This document shows positions 1 through 10,271 of a stretch of DNA of 64,000 nucleotides, piece after piece. The position numbers and the translations under genes are program-made. Below the pieces are notes generated by a model, which searched no databases, was not told the DNA's origin, and worked only from the letters and a program-made list of their open reading frames with translations. Position 1 is the stretch's first letter, and each line of letters begins with the position of its first letter. This stretch comes from Mycobacterium sp. ELW1 (lineage in GTDB: Bacteria > Actinomycetota > Actinomycetes > Mycobacteriales > Mycobacteriaceae): NCBI RefSeq assembly GCF_008329905.1, contig NZ_CP032155.1, positions 5,394,001-5,458,000 of the forward strand. The letters run 5' to 3'.

Positions 1-4
1 GCGC

Positions 5-1168
5 TCACCGCGGAACCCTCGGCACCTTCAGGCCGGCAGCCGCGATCATCTCTCGCATGACCTCGTTCACTCCGCCACCGAATGTGATCACCAGATTGCG
101 CTTGGTCTGGCTGTCCAGCCAGTCCATCAGCTCCGAGGTCTCCGGATCGGCTGGATTGCCATGTGCAGCAACGATTTCCTCGGCGAGTCGGCCCGCGTAC
201 TGGATGCGCTCGGTACCGAAGACCTTGGTGGCGGCCGCATCCGCGATGTCGATCTCCTCGCCCGACGCCGCGACCTGCCAGTTGAGCAGTTCGTTGATGC
301 GCCACATGGCCTTGAGCTCGCCCAGCGAGCGCTTGACGTCCGCATGGTCAAGCGGGGTGTCCCCGTTGCTACCGGGCTTTGACGCCCACGAATGGACCTT
401 GTCGTAGAGCACCGCGAACCGGCCGGCCGGTCCGAGCATGACCCGCTCGTTGTTGAGCTGGGTGGTGATCAGTCGCCACCCGCCATTCTCTTCACCGACA
501 AGCATGTCGGCGGGCACCCGCACGTCGTTGTAGTACGTGGCGTTGGTGTGGTGGGCGCCGTCGGACAGGATGACCGGCGTCCAGGAGTAGCCCGGATCTT
601 TGGTGTCCACGATCAGGATCGAGATGCCCTTGTGTTTCACGGCTTCCGGATCGGTGCGGCAGGCCAGCCAGACGTAGTCGGCATCGTGCCCGCCGGTGGT
701 CCACATCTTCTGGCCGTTGACGATGTACTCGTCACCCTGCTTGACCGCCGACGTCCGCAGCGAGGCCAGATCGGTACCGGCCTCCGGTTCGCTGTAGCCG
801 ATCGCGAAGTGCACCTCACCGGCCAGGATCGCCGGCAGGAACTTCTTCTTCTGCGCGTCGGTCCCGTACTGCTGCAGGGTCGGTCCGACGGTCTGCAGCG
901 TCACCGCGGGCAGCGGCACGTCGGCACGCTGGGCCTCGTTGACGAAGATCGACTGCTCGATGGGGCCGTAGCCCAGGCCGCCGTACTCCTTGGGCCAGCC
1001 GACACCCAGCTTGCCGTCGGAACCCATCCGCTTGATGATCGCGCGGTAGGCCTCGTTGTGCCGGTCGGACTCCATCGCCTGGGCTTCCTCAGGCGAGATG
1101 AGGTTCGAAAAGTATTCCCGCAGTTCAGCTTGCAGCTGCTTCTGCTCGGGGGTCAGCTCGATGAACAT
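5..1168 (-). CDS. fadE29: Acyl-CoA dehydrogenase FadE29 (ChsE2)
   Basis: This 387-residue acyl-CoA dehydrogenase has the family's usual length. It shows the FAD/substrate segment around YSEPEAGTDLASL, then GQKMWTTGG, and the C-terminal FGGGVNEVMREMI. In mycobacteria FadE29 pairs with FadE28 as the heterotetramer ChsE1-ChsE2, which dehydrogenates the three-carbon side chain left on the steroid (3-oxo-4-pregnene-20-carboxyl-CoA). The ATG directly abuts the TAA of fadE28, so the two are translationally linked and share the cyp125 promoter. The gene is intact, but its partner fadE28 is frameshifted, so a functional complex is doubtful. The assignment rests on protein features and gene order (fadE29-fadE28-cyp125-fadA5). 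Confidence 0.93.
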   Translation of the reverse strand: MFIELTPEQKQLQAELREYFSNLISPEEAQAMESDRHNEAYRAIIKRMGSDGKLGVGWPKEYGGLGYGPIEQSIFVNEAQRADVPLPAVTLQTVGPTLQQYGTDAQKKKFLPAILAGEVHFAIGYSEPEAGTDLASLRTSAVKQGDEYIVNGQKMWTTGGHDADYVWLACRTDPEAVKHKGISILIVDTKDPGYSWTPVILSDGAHHTNATYYNDVRVPADMLVGEENGGWRLITTQLNNERVMLGPAGRFAVLYDKVHSWASKPGSNGDTPLDHADVKRSLGELKAMWRINELLNWQVAASGEEIDIADAAATKVFGTERIQYAGRLAEEIVAAHGNPADPETSELMDWLDSQTKRNLVITFGGGVNEVMREMIAAAGLKVPRVPR

Positions 1169-2175
1169 TTACGCTCCCACCAGTTCGAGACGGTGTGCCT
1201 TGCCACCCAACAACCGGGTGAGATCTTTGATCGACGAGTAGTAGCGGTGCATCGGGTAGGTGATGTCCATACCCATGCCGCCGTGCAGATGGTGGCACAG
1301 TTGCATGACCGGTGGCGCCTGCGAAGTCACCCAGTAGCCAAGGATGTCAATGTCTTCGGTCGCATCGCGACCCTCGGACAGTGCCCAGGACACCGCCGTC
1401 GACGCCAACGTGATGGTTCGCGAGGCGATGTAGATCTCGGCGAGCTGCGCGGCGACGGTCTGGAAGGTCGACAGCGGCTTGCCGAACTGGTGCCGGTTGG
1501 CGACGTAGTCGGCGGTGAGCCGCAGCGCGCCTGCCACCAAGCCGGACGCGTAGGCGCCGACGGCGGCCACCACCAGCTGATTGATCCGCCGCACGGAATC
1601 GCTGCCGCCCAACACGTCTGCGCTGTCGACGGGGTGTCGGCGAAGGTGACGACGTATTCGTCGGCGTGCGTCGCCGACGGGGTCTTCGCCAGGCTGACGC
1701 CGGACGCCGTCGGCGACACGACCACCACACCGCTGTCGGTGCTCACGACGATCCAATCCGCCTGCTCGGCAAAGGGAACGCCGATCTTGGTGCCGTTGAG
1801 CTTGCCGCCCGTCAGCCGCGTCTCGGGCCGCTCGGGCAACGAACGACCCGGCTCGTTGAGCGCCGCGGTCAGCACCGCACCCTTGGCGACTCCGGCCAGG
1901 TAGCGATCCTGCTGAGAGTCGGACGCCAGGTCCAGCAGCGGCAGCAGTCCCAGACCGAGGGTCGCGAACGCGGGACTGATGTTGCCGAATCTGCCGATCT
2001 GGGTGAGCGCCGCGGTGATCTCGGCCAAGCCGAGGCCGTCACCGCCGAGCCGCTCCGGGACGCCGAACGCCACGACGCCACCAGAAACCAGCGCGTCCCA
2101 GCTGTTGTCCCGCTCGAGTGCGGACGTCACCACGTCGGTGACTGCCTGCTGCCCTTCGTCCGGACTGAAGTCCAC
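1169..2175 (-). pseudogene. fadE28: FadE28 (ChsE1), one-base frameshift
   Basis: The N-terminal part runs from GTG at 2175 (ribosome site AAGGAGG at 2183-2189) through the segment ending TFADTP, near position 1630. The rest of the acyl-CoA dehydrogenase continues in a neighbouring frame from VDSADVLGG through RHQFGKPLSTFQ to the TAA at 1169-1171. The span of 1007 bases is one short of a multiple of three. A single extra base at about 1630/1631 (one C on the plus strand) would rejoin the frames and give a 335-residue protein, close to the roughly 339 residues of M. tuberculosis FadE28. Both halves look well conserved, so the lesion is recent or is a sequence error. As written, the product would be truncated inside the domain, and the shifted frame runs on as unrelated sequence. 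Confidence 0.88.
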
Positions 2176-2210
2176 GAAGAATCCTCCTTGATTCTCAGGC
2201 GATACGCGTG

Positions 2211-3449
2211 TTAGGCCGATGCTCCGGTGTAGTCCACTTGCCAGTGCTTGATGGCATTGAGCCACCCCGAACGTAGCCGCTCCGGCGTGCCCGCCGAGGT
2301 GAGATCGGGCATGTGGTCAGCAACGGCGTTGAAGATCAGGTTGATCGTCATCCTGGCCAGGTTGGCGCCCACGCAGTAGTGCACCCCGGTGCCCCCGAAG
2401 CCCACATGCGGGTTCGGGTTGCGCAGGATGTTGAAGCTGTACGGGTCCTCGAAGACCTCTTCATCGAAGTTGGCCGAGCGGTAGAACATCACCACCCGCT
2501 GGTCCTTCTTGATCTGCACACCGGACAGCTCGACATCTTCGGCGGCGGTGCGCTGGAACGCGGTGACCGGGGTGGCCCAGCGGACGATTTCGTCGGCCGC
2601 GGTCTCCGGGCGCTCCTTCTTGTAGAGCTCCCACTGGTCGGGGTTGTTCGCGAACGCGATCATGCCGTGGGTGATCGAGTTGCGGGTGGTCTCGTTGCCG
2701 GCCACGGCCAGCATCATCACGAAGAAGCCGAACTCGTCGTCGGAGAGCTTCTCGCCGTCGATGTCGGCGTTGATCAGCGCGGTGACGATGTCGTTGCCGG
2801 GGTTCTTACCCTTCACCTCGGCCATGTGCATGGCGTAGGCCAGCACCTCCATCGACGACTGCTTGGGGTCGACGTCGAACTCCTCGTCGCCGTTGCCGGT
2901 CATCTCGTTCGACCAGCGGAACAGTTTGGCGCGATCCTCCTGGGGCACACCCAGCAAATCCGCGATCGCCTGAAGCGGCAGCTCACACGCCACCTGCTCG
3001 ACGAAGTCGCCGTTTCCGTGCGCGGCAGCCTCTTTCGCGATGATCTGGGCCCGCCGGTCGAGCTCGTCACGCAGTGCGCCGATGGCGCGCGGGGTGAACC
3101 CCTTGGAGATGATCCGGCGCAACCGGTCGTGGTACTCGCCGTCCATGTTGAGCATGACGACCTTCTGCAGGTCGATGTCCTCGCGCGCCATCTCGTCGGG
3201 GAACTGCGGGATTGCGGTGTTCGGCGAGCTGAGGAAGACGTCGTTGCGGCGCGAGACCTCTTTGACGTCTTTGTGCTTGGTGACGACCCAATAACCGCCG
3301 TCGTTGAAGCCGCCCTTACCGATAGCCTGTTCGCACCACCAGACGGGCGCGACCCGGCGCAGTTCGGCGAGCTCCTCGACCGGCAGCCGCTGCACATGCA
3401 GATCCGGATCCAGGAAGTCGAAGCCGGCCGGGATGTTGGGGGTTGGCAT
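2211..3449 (-). CDS. cyp125: Steroid C26/27-monooxygenase CYP125
   Basis: This cytochrome P450 of about 412 residues oxidises the terminal side-chain methyl of cholest-4-en-3-one to start side-chain degradation. Visible P450 landmarks are the I-helix AGNETTRNS, the K-helix region PETAADEIVRW and the heme-cysteine loop FGGTGVHYCVGANLAR. These and the surrounding sequence match the CYP125 family closely. ATG at 3449 is preferred because GAGGAG (3459-3464) lies about nine bases upstream; an in-frame ATG at 3455 is the alternative. The gene heads a leftward operon with fadE28 and fadE29, and it diverges from fadA5 across two KstR boxes. The partner ferredoxin is not in the window. Confidence 0.95.
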   Translation of the reverse strand: MPTPNIPAGFDFLDPDLHVQRLPVEELAELRRVAPVWWCEQAIGKGGFNDGGYWVVTKHKDVKEVSRRNDVFLSSPNTAIPQFPDEMAREDIDLQKVVMLNMDGEYHDRLRRIISKGFTPRAIGALRDELDRRAQIIAKEAAAHGNGDFVEQVACELPLQAIADLLGVPQEDRAKLFRWSNEMTGNGDEEFDVDPKQSSMEVLAYAMHMAEVKGKNPGNDIVTALINADIDGEKLSDDEFGFFVMMLAVAGNETTRNSITHGMIAFANNPDQWELYKKERPETAADEIVRWATPVTAFQRTAAEDVELSGVQIKKDQRVVMFYRSANFDEEVFEDPYSFNILRNPNPHVGFGGTGVHYCVGANLARMTINLIFNAVADHMPDLTSAGTPERLRSGWLNAIKHWQVDYTGASA

Positions 3450-3466
3450 GATCATGCGCTCCTCAA

Positions 3467-3480
3467 TATGACGTGTTCTA
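3467..3480. promoter_or_regulatory. KstR operator (one mismatch)
   Basis: TATGACGTGTTCTA matches the KstR consensus TnnAACnnGTTnnA except for G in place of the first A of AAC. It lies 18 bases upstream of the cyp125 start and probably represses the cyp125-fadE28-fadE29 operon. Confidence 0.75.
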
Positions 3481-3545
3481 GTGCCAGTAAAACATGCCTT
3501 CACCGCAGACAAAAGGCACCGTGGCATCCTCGCTTGTCAGACTAA

Positions 3546-3559
3546 TGAAACGTGTTCTA
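3546..3559. promoter_or_regulatory. KstR operator at the fadA5 promoter
   Basis: TGAAACGTGTTCTA is a perfect match to TnnAACnnGTTnnA. Its last two bases overlap a TAGCCT -10-like hexamer (3558-3563) that sits six bases before the fadA5 ATG. KstR binding would therefore cover the core promoter of an apparently leaderless transcript. Confidence 0.88.
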
Positions 3560-3560
3560 G

Positions 3561-4733
<1,173 letters not shown>

Positions 4734-5144
4734 GTGGCCGGCGGGCAGGAGCGAAGCGACCCGGGGAAGGGTTCGGTCAGCGACGCAGATCGGATCGCGG
4801 CGGCCCGCGCGTACATCGAGGCCCTCGCCAGCCACAAGGCTGACGAGGTGCCGTTCGCGCCGGACTGCACCCGCATCGAATTCGGGGTCAAAACCGGGTT
4901 CTCCGGAGATCAATTGCGCCGCAGCCTCAATCGTGGCCCGCAGTACCTCGTCATCAAGTCGGTCAGCGAGCCGGAGTTCACCGTGAACGGCGATGAGGTC
5001 CACGCCCGATTCGAACTCCTCACCAAACCGACGCTCGCGGGACGGCGAGTCGCCGCACGTATCGACGAGACGTTTCTGATCCCGGCCGCCGACGGCAAGA
5101 TTCATCACATTCGGGCGATCGTTCGCCCATTCATCAAGAGCTAG
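4734..5144 (+). CDS. Conserved small protein of unknown function
   Basis: This encodes a 136-residue soluble protein. GTG at 4734 follows the fadA5 stop with no gap, so translation is probably coupled. An alternative start lies further in, around SVSDADRIAAARAYIEAL. The helix-then-sheet pattern (an N-terminal RAYIEALASHKADEVPFAPDC segment, then alternating strands ending RAIVRPFIKS) resembles the NTF2/SnoaL-like cone fold. That is a pattern-based guess, and I recognise no catalytic motif. Its position between fadA5 and two Ddn-like genes suggests co-expression under KstR. I do not recall an equivalent between fadA5 and ddn in M. tuberculosis. Confidence 0.8.
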   Translation: MAGGQERSDPGKGSVSDADRIAAARAYIEALASHKADEVPFAPDCTRIEFGVKTGFSGDQLRRSLNRGPQYLVIKSVSEPEFTVNGDEVHARFELLTKPTLAGRRVAARIDETFLIPAADGKIHHIRAIVRPFIKS

Positions 5145-5615
<471 letters not shown>

Positions 5616-5634
5616 AGCTGGGCAATTCATTGGC

Positions 5635-6090
5635 GTGAGCCAAGAGTCCCACCCCATCCGCAACTCGAGCGTGTTGGCGAAAGCCATGAAGTACTTCGCC
5701 CGCGCCCACATCGCGGTGTATCGCCGCACCAACGGCAAGCTGGGCGCAAAGCTGCTGTGGTTTCCCGCCGCGCTGGTGACGACCACCGGCCGCAAGTCGG
5801 GGCAGCCGCGCACCACCGCCACCCTGTATCTGCAGGACGGGGAGCGCATCGTGCTGCCCGCGTCCTACGGCGGGCGCAACTCGAATCCCGCGTGGTACCT
5901 GAATTTGAAGGCCGATCCGAAGGTCGAGGTTCAGGTGCGCGACTCGGTTCGAGACATGACCGCGCGGGACGCCACCGACGACGAGCGCCGGGTGTACTGG
6001 CGCCAGCTGACGCGAATCTATCCGCCGTACAAGGGGTATCAGGACGCCGCGGATCGGCGCATCCCGTTGGTGGTGTGCGAGCCGCTCTGA
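5635..6090 (+). CDS. Ddn-family F420-dependent reductase, copy 2
   Basis: This is a second 151-residue Ddn-like protein beginning at GTG 5635, twenty bases after copy 1. It keeps the family blocks ALVTTTGRKSGQPR, ASYGGRNSNPAWYLNLKADPKV and the ending RRIPLVVCEPL, but differs at many positions in the N-terminal third. The pair therefore looks like an old tandem duplication rather than a recent one. Its end lies one base from the converging SDR gene. It probably shares the fadA5 transcript. The substrate is unknown. Confidence 0.83.
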   Translation: MSQESHPIRNSSVLAKAMKYFARAHIAVYRRTNGKLGAKLLWFPAALVTTTGRKSGQPRTTATLYLQDGERIVLPASYGGRNSNPAWYLNLKADPKVEVQVRDSVRDMTARDATDDERRVYWRQLTRIYPPYKGYQDAADRRIPLVVCEPL

Positions 6091-6091
6091 G

Positions 6092-6997
6092 TCAGGCGCC
6101 GAAGACCGGCAGCGGAGTGCGCGAGTTGGCGATCAGGTCGCTCACGACCGGGCCGAGCTCGGCGGGATCCCAGCGGGCGCCCTTGTCGATGGTGCCGCCG
6201 CGGTTCCAGCCCTCGGCCACCCGGATGATGCCGCCTTCGACCTCGAACACCTGACCGGTGACGTCTTTCGACTCGACGCTGCCGAGCCACACCACCAGCG
6301 GGGAGACGTTTTCCGGCGCCATCGCGTCGAAGTCGCTGTCCTGGGTGGCCATCATGTCGGCGAACACGGTCTCGGTCATCCGGGTCCGGGCCGAGGGCGC
6401 GATGGCATTGACGGTGACGCCGAAGCGCCCCATCTCGGCGGCGGCCACCAAGGTCAGCGCGGCGATACCCGCCTTGGACGCGCTGTAGGTCGCCTGCCCG
6501 ACACTGCCCTGCAGGCCGGCACCCGAGCTGGTGTTGATGATGCGGGCATCGACGGCATTGCCGGCCTTGGACTGCGCGCGCCAGTACGCTCCGGCGTGCT
6601 TCATGGTGGCGAAGTGCCCCTTGAGGTGCACGGCGGTGACGGCGTCGAACTCATCTTCGGTGGCGTTGACGAACATCCGGTCCCGCACGATGCCGGCGTT
6701 GTTCACCAGCACGTCGAGTCCGCCGAAAGAGTCAATGGCGGTCTGGATCAGCGCCTCGGCCTGCGCCCAGTCGGCGACGTTGGAACCGTTGGCGACGGCT
6801 TCTCCACCGGCGGCAACGATTTCGTCGACCACACCCTGTGCGGCACTACCGCCACCGGCCGGCGAACCGTCGAGCCCGACCCCGATGTCGTTGACCACCA
6901 CGCGCGCGCCTTCAGCGGCGAACGCCAGCGCGTGCGCGCGGCCGAGGCCACCGCCCGCTCCTGTCACGATGACGACACGACCGTCGAGAAGTCCCAT
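6092..6997 (-). CDS. Short-chain dehydrogenase, Rv3548c type
   Basis: This 301-residue classical SDR has the cofactor motif TGAGGGLG at the N-terminus, NNAG in the middle, and the catalytic YSASK. The family normally needs about 250 residues; the extra C-terminal stretch (VEGGIIRVAEGWNRGG onward) is typical of the longer (3R)-hydroxyacyl-CoA-dehydrogenase-like group. ATG at 6997 is chosen because AAGGAG (7007-7012) lies about ten bases upstream. It is cotranscribed with the SDR at 7011 from the KstR2-controlled promoter, so a role in late steroid-ring or side-chain oxidation is likely. The exact substrate is not established. Confidence 0.88.
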   Translation of the reverse strand: MGLLDGRVVIVTGAGGGLGRAHALAFAAEGARVVVNDIGVGLDGSPAGGGSAAQGVVDEIVAAGGEAVANGSNVADWAQAEALIQTAIDSFGGLDVLVNNAGIVRDRMFVNATEDEFDAVTAVHLKGHFATMKHAGAYWRAQSKAGNAVDARIINTSSGAGLQGSVGQATYSASKAGIAALTLVAAAEMGRFGVTVNAIAPSARTRMTETVFADMMATQDSDFDAMAPENVSPLVVWLGSVESKDVTGQVFEVEGGIIRVAEGWNRGGTIDKGARWDPAELGPVVSDLIANSRTPLPVFGA

Positions 6998-7010
6998 TGA
7001 CGTTGTCTCC

Positions 7011-7790
7011 TTATTTGATGTCGGCAGTGGTGGTCGACAGGTAGTGCGGCGGTTCCCCGCCGCCATGTACCTCCAGCGACGCACCACTGATGTAGGACGC
7101 CGCGGGAGAGGCGAGAAACGCTGTGGCCCAACCGATGTCCTCGGGTTTGGCCAGCCTGCCCAGCGGCACGTTCTTGGAAATCGCCGCGATGGATTCGGCG
7201 TCACCGTAGAAGAGTTCGGACTGTTCGGTTTCGACCATGCCGACGACGACGGAGTTGACGCGAACCTTCGGCGCCCATTCCACGGCGAGCGTGGTCGTCA
7301 TGCTTTCCATGCCGGCCTTCGCCGCCCCGTAGGCGACGGTGCCCGGCGTGGGCCGTCGGCCGCTCACGCTGGTGATGTTGATGATCGAGCCACCGGAGTC
7401 CTGGGCCTGCATCACCGCGTTGGCATGCTGCGAGACCGACAGCGCACCAAGGAGATTGAGCTCCACGATCTTGGTGCTGAATTTCGCCGAGGCGTCGGCC
7501 GCGAGTACATAGGGTGAGCCGCCCGCGTTGTTGACGACGACGTCGAGGCGCCCGTGGTCGGCGACGATCCCGTCGATGAGAGCTTTGACGGCCTCGTCGT
7601 CGCGGATGTCGCAGGCCCTGAACTCGTACGGCGACCCTTCGACCGGCCGTCGGGCGCAGGTGATGACGGTCGCACCCTGCGCGGCGAAGACGGCGCTGAT
7701 TCCGGCGCCGACACCTCGCACACCCCCCGTCACCAGGACGACAGAGGCGTTCAGTTGCAGGTTGATACCGCTGTCAGCCGCTTCGGTCAC
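7011..7790 (-). CDS. Short-chain dehydrogenase, Rv3549c type
   Basis: This 259-residue SDR has TGGVRGVG (cofactor loop), NNAGGSP, a catalytic serine in ITSVSG and YGAAK. It is the first gene of the leftward operon and is divergent from echA20. The KstR2 operator at 7806-7819 lies 16 bases upstream of its start. The context places it among HIP-catabolism genes. Its reaction is probably oxidation or reduction of a hydroxyl/keto-acyl-CoA intermediate, which is inferred from family and location only. Confidence 0.88.
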   Translation of the reverse strand: MTEAADSGINLQLNASVVLVTGGVRGVGAGISAVFAAQGATVITCARRPVEGSPYEFRACDIRDDEAVKALIDGIVADHGRLDVVVNNAGGSPYVLAADASAKFSTKIVELNLLGALSVSQHANAVMQAQDSGGSIINITSVSGRRPTPGTVAYGAAKAGMESMTTTLAVEWAPKVRVNSVVVGMVETEQSELFYGDAESIAAISKNVPLGRLAKPEDIGWATAFLASPAASYISGASLEVHGGGEPPHYLSTTTADIK

Positions 7791-7805
7791 TGTGCTAGCG
7801 TACCA

Positions 7806-7819
7806 AGCAAGTGCTTGCT
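7806..7819. promoter_or_regulatory. KstR2 operator between SDR and echA20
   Basis: AGCAAGTGCTTGCT matches the KstR2 consensus AnCAAGnnCTTGnT at every fixed base and forms a perfect palindrome. It lies between divergent operons, 16 bases from the SDR start and 40 bases before the echA20 ATG, and so can control both. Confidence 0.92.
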
Positions 7820-7858
7820 TAGGTATTCACCCCGTCAGGAAGTGGCCCAGGTATCCCG

Positions 7859-8617
7859 ATGACCATCACCACCAGCACCGTTGAACCGGGCATCGTCGCC
7901 GTCACGGTGAACTATCCGCCCGTCAACGCGATCCCCTCCCGCGGCTGGTTCGAGCTCGGTGACGCCATCACCGCGGCGGGCCGCGACAGGAGCACCCACG
8001 TGGTGATCCTGCGCGCCGAAGGCCGTGGCTTCAACGCCGGTGTCGACATCAAGGAGATGCAGAACACCGAGGGCTTCACCGCGCTGATCGACGCCAACCG
8101 CGGGTGCTTCCACGCGTTCCGCGCGGTGTACGAGTGCGAGGTGCCGGTGGTCGCGGCCGTCAACGGATTCTGTGTCGGCGGCGGCATCGGACTGGTCGGC
8201 AACTCCGACGTGATCGTCGCGTCCGACGACGCCAAGTTCGGCCTCCCCGAAGTCGAGCGTGGAGCGCTCGGTGCCGCCACCCACCTGTCCCGACTGGTCC
8301 CCCAGCACATGATGCGCCGGCTGTTCTTCACCGCCGCGACCGTGAGCGCCGAGACACTGCATCACTTCGGTTCAGTGCACGAGGTGGTTCCGCGCGCCGA
8401 TCTCGACGAGGCGGCGCTGCGCGTCGCACGCGACATCGCGTCCAAGGACACCCGGGTCATCCGCGCCGCCAAAGAGGCGCTGAACTTCATCGACATCCAG
8501 CCGGTCAACGCGAGATACCGCATGGAACAGGGCTTCACGTTCGAGCTGAACCTGGCCGGCGTCTCCGATGAGCACCGCGACGCGTTCGCGGGAACGGACA
8601 AGGGGGCCTCCAAATGA
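7859..8617 (+). CDS. echA20: Crotonase-family ring D hydrolase EchA20
   Basis: This 252-residue enoyl-CoA hydratase/isomerase superfamily protein has the oxyanion-hole segments GRGFNAGVDI and NGFCVGGGIGLVG. In mycobacteria EchA20 hydrolytically opens the first remaining ring of the HIP-derived CoA thioester, producing COCHEA-CoA, the substrate of IpdAB. It is the first gene of the rightward operon echA20-ipdA-ipdB-ipdC, whose members overlap by four bases at each junction (ATGA here with ipdA). It is controlled from the KstR2 box at 7806. Confidence 0.93.
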   Translation: MTITTSTVEPGIVAVTVNYPPVNAIPSRGWFELGDAITAAGRDRSTHVVILRAEGRGFNAGVDIKEMQNTEGFTALIDANRGCFHAFRAVYECEVPVVAAVNGFCVGGGIGLVGNSDVIVASDDAKFGLPEVERGALGAATHLSRLVPQHMMRRLFFTAATVSAETLHHFGSVHEVVPRADLDEAALRVARDIASKDTRVIRAAKEALNFIDIQPVNARYRMEQGFTFELNLAGVSDEHRDAFAGTDKGASK

Positions 8618-9528
8618 GCGACAAGAGAACGACCCTCGACGAGGCCGTCTCGGTCGTCGAAAGCGGAATGACGATCGGCATCGGTGGCTGGGGATCTCGG
8701 CGCAAGCCGATGGCCTTCATCCGCACGCTGCTGCGCACCGACGTCACCGACCTCACCGTCGTCACCTACGGCGGTCCTGATCTCGGCCTGCTGTGCTCGG
8801 CAGGCAAGGTCAAGCGCGTCTACTACGGCTTCGTATCGCTGGATTCGCCCCCGTTCTACGACCCCTGGTTCGCGAAGGCGCGGACAACGGGCGCGATCGA
8901 GTCGCGCGAGATGGACGAGGGCATGCTGCGCTGCGGTCTGCAGGCCGCCGCACAGCGGCTGCCGTTCCTGCCGATCCGCGCGGGCCTGGGCAGCGACGTG
9001 CGGGCGTTCTGGGGCGACGAGCTCAAGACCGTCAAATCGCCCTACCCCGTCCGAAATCCCGAGTCGCTCCGCTCCTGCCCGCCGGAAGGCGACGGCTACG
9101 AGGAACTCGTCGCCATGCCTGCACTCAACCTCGATGTGGCGTTCGCGCACCTGAATCTCGGTGACGAACAGGGCAACGCCGCCTACACCGGCATCGACCC
9201 CTACTTCGACGACCTGTTCCTGATGTCGGCACAGAAGCGGCTGTTGTCGGTCGAGAAGGTGGTGTCCACCGAAGAGCTGGTGAAATCCGTTCCGGTGCAA
9301 GCCTTGCTGATCAACCGGATGATGGTCGACAAAGTCGTCGAGGCTCCGAACGGCGCGCACTTCACCACGGCCGAACCCGACTACCGCCGCGACGAGAAGT
9401 TCCAGCGCCACTACGCCGAAGCGGCGGCGTCCGAGGAGACCTGGGCCGAGTTCGTGAAGACCTACCTGTCCGGTAGCGAGGCCGATTACCAAGCTGCCGT
9501 GCGGAAGTTCAAGGAGGATCAGGCATGA
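8614..9528 (+). CDS. ipdA: COCHEA-CoA hydrolase subunit IpdA
   Basis: This 304-residue protein is related to the alpha subunit of family I CoA-transferases. Together with IpdB it catalyses retro-Claisen-like opening of the last steroid ring (COCHEA-CoA to MOODA-CoA). The N-terminus has the glycine-rich segment GMTIGIGGWGS, and the C-terminus is rich in charged residues. It is about 12 residues longer than my recollection of M. tuberculosis IpdA (292). The start overlaps the echA20 stop and the end overlaps ipdB, both in ATGA arrangements, which indicates tight translational coupling and equal stoichiometry. Confidence 0.93.
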   Translation: MSDKRTTLDEAVSVVESGMTIGIGGWGSRRKPMAFIRTLLRTDVTDLTVVTYGGPDLGLLCSAGKVKRVYYGFVSLDSPPFYDPWFAKARTTGAIESREMDEGMLRCGLQAAAQRLPFLPIRAGLGSDVRAFWGDELKTVKSPYPVRNPESLRSCPPEGDGYEELVAMPALNLDVAFAHLNLGDEQGNAAYTGIDPYFDDLFLMSAQKRLLSVEKVVSTEELVKSVPVQALLINRMMVDKVVEAPNGAHFTTAEPDYRRDEKFQRHYAEAAASEETWAEFVKTYLSGSEADYQAAVRKFKEDQA

Positions 9529-10271
9529 TATCCGCAACCCGCGCCGAGGTGTGCGCCGTCGCCTGCGCCGAATTGTTCCGCGACGCAGGCGAAATCATGG
9601 TCAGCCCAATGGCCAACATGGTGTCGATCGGCGCCCGGTTGGCCCGGTTGACGTTCTCCCCCGACATCCTGCTGACCGACGGCGAGGCTCGCATCTTCGC
9701 CGACACCCCGGCAATGGGCGCCACCGGCGCGATCGAGGGCTGGATGCCGTTCGGCCGCGTCTTCGAGACGCTGTCATGGGGCCGCCGCCACGTGGTGATG
9801 GGCGCCAACCAGATCGACCGCTACGGCAACCAGAACCTGTCGGCGTTCGGCCCGCTGCAGCATCCGACCCGGCAGATGTTCGGCGTGCGCGGCGCACCGG
9901 GCAACACCATCAACCACGCCACCAGCTACTGGGTCGGCAACCACTCCAAGCGAGTGTTCGGCGACTCGGTCGATATCGTCTCCGGAATCGGCTGGGACAA
10001 GGTTGATCCGGACAATCCCGCCTACCGCTTCATGAACGTCTACCGGGTGGTGACCAACCTCGGCGTGTTCGACTTCAACGGACCCGACCACCAGATGCGG
10101 GCGGTGTCACTGCATCCGGGCGTGAGCCCTGAAGACGTGGCCGAGAACACCTCATTCGAGGTGCACGGTCTCGGCGAGGCCGAGACCTCCCGCCTGCCGT
10201 CCGGCGAGGAGCAGAAGCTGCTGCAAGAAGTGATCGATCCAAAAGGTCTCAGGGACAAAGAAGTCCGATGA
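9525..10271 (+). CDS. ipdB: COCHEA-CoA hydrolase subunit IpdB
   Basis: This 248-residue beta-subunit-like protein of the CoA-transferase family has MVSPMANMVSIGARLARLTF near the N-terminus and a GANQIDRYGNQN segment in the core. It forms the alpha2beta2 hydrolase with IpdA. The start overlaps the ipdA stop (ATGA) and the end overlaps the ipdC start. Gene order and size agree with Rv3552. Confidence 0.93.
   Translation: MISATRAEVCAVACAELFRDAGEIMVSPMANMVSIGARLARLTFSPDILLTDGEARIFADTPAMGATGAIEGWMPFGRVFETLSWGRRHVVMGANQIDRYGNQNLSAFGPLQHPTRQMFGVRGAPGNTINHATSYWVGNHSKRVFGDSVDIVSGIGWDKVDPDNPAYRFMNVYRVVTNLGVFDFNGPDHQMRAVSLHPGVSPEDVAENTSFEVHGLGEAETSRLPSGEEQKLLQEVIDPKGLRDKEVR

Noticed and set aside
392..1903. 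503-codon plus-strand frame opposite fadE29 and fadE28
   Set aside because: It mirrors the coding frame of the acyl-CoA dehydrogenase genes; its translation is low-complexity and has no family features.
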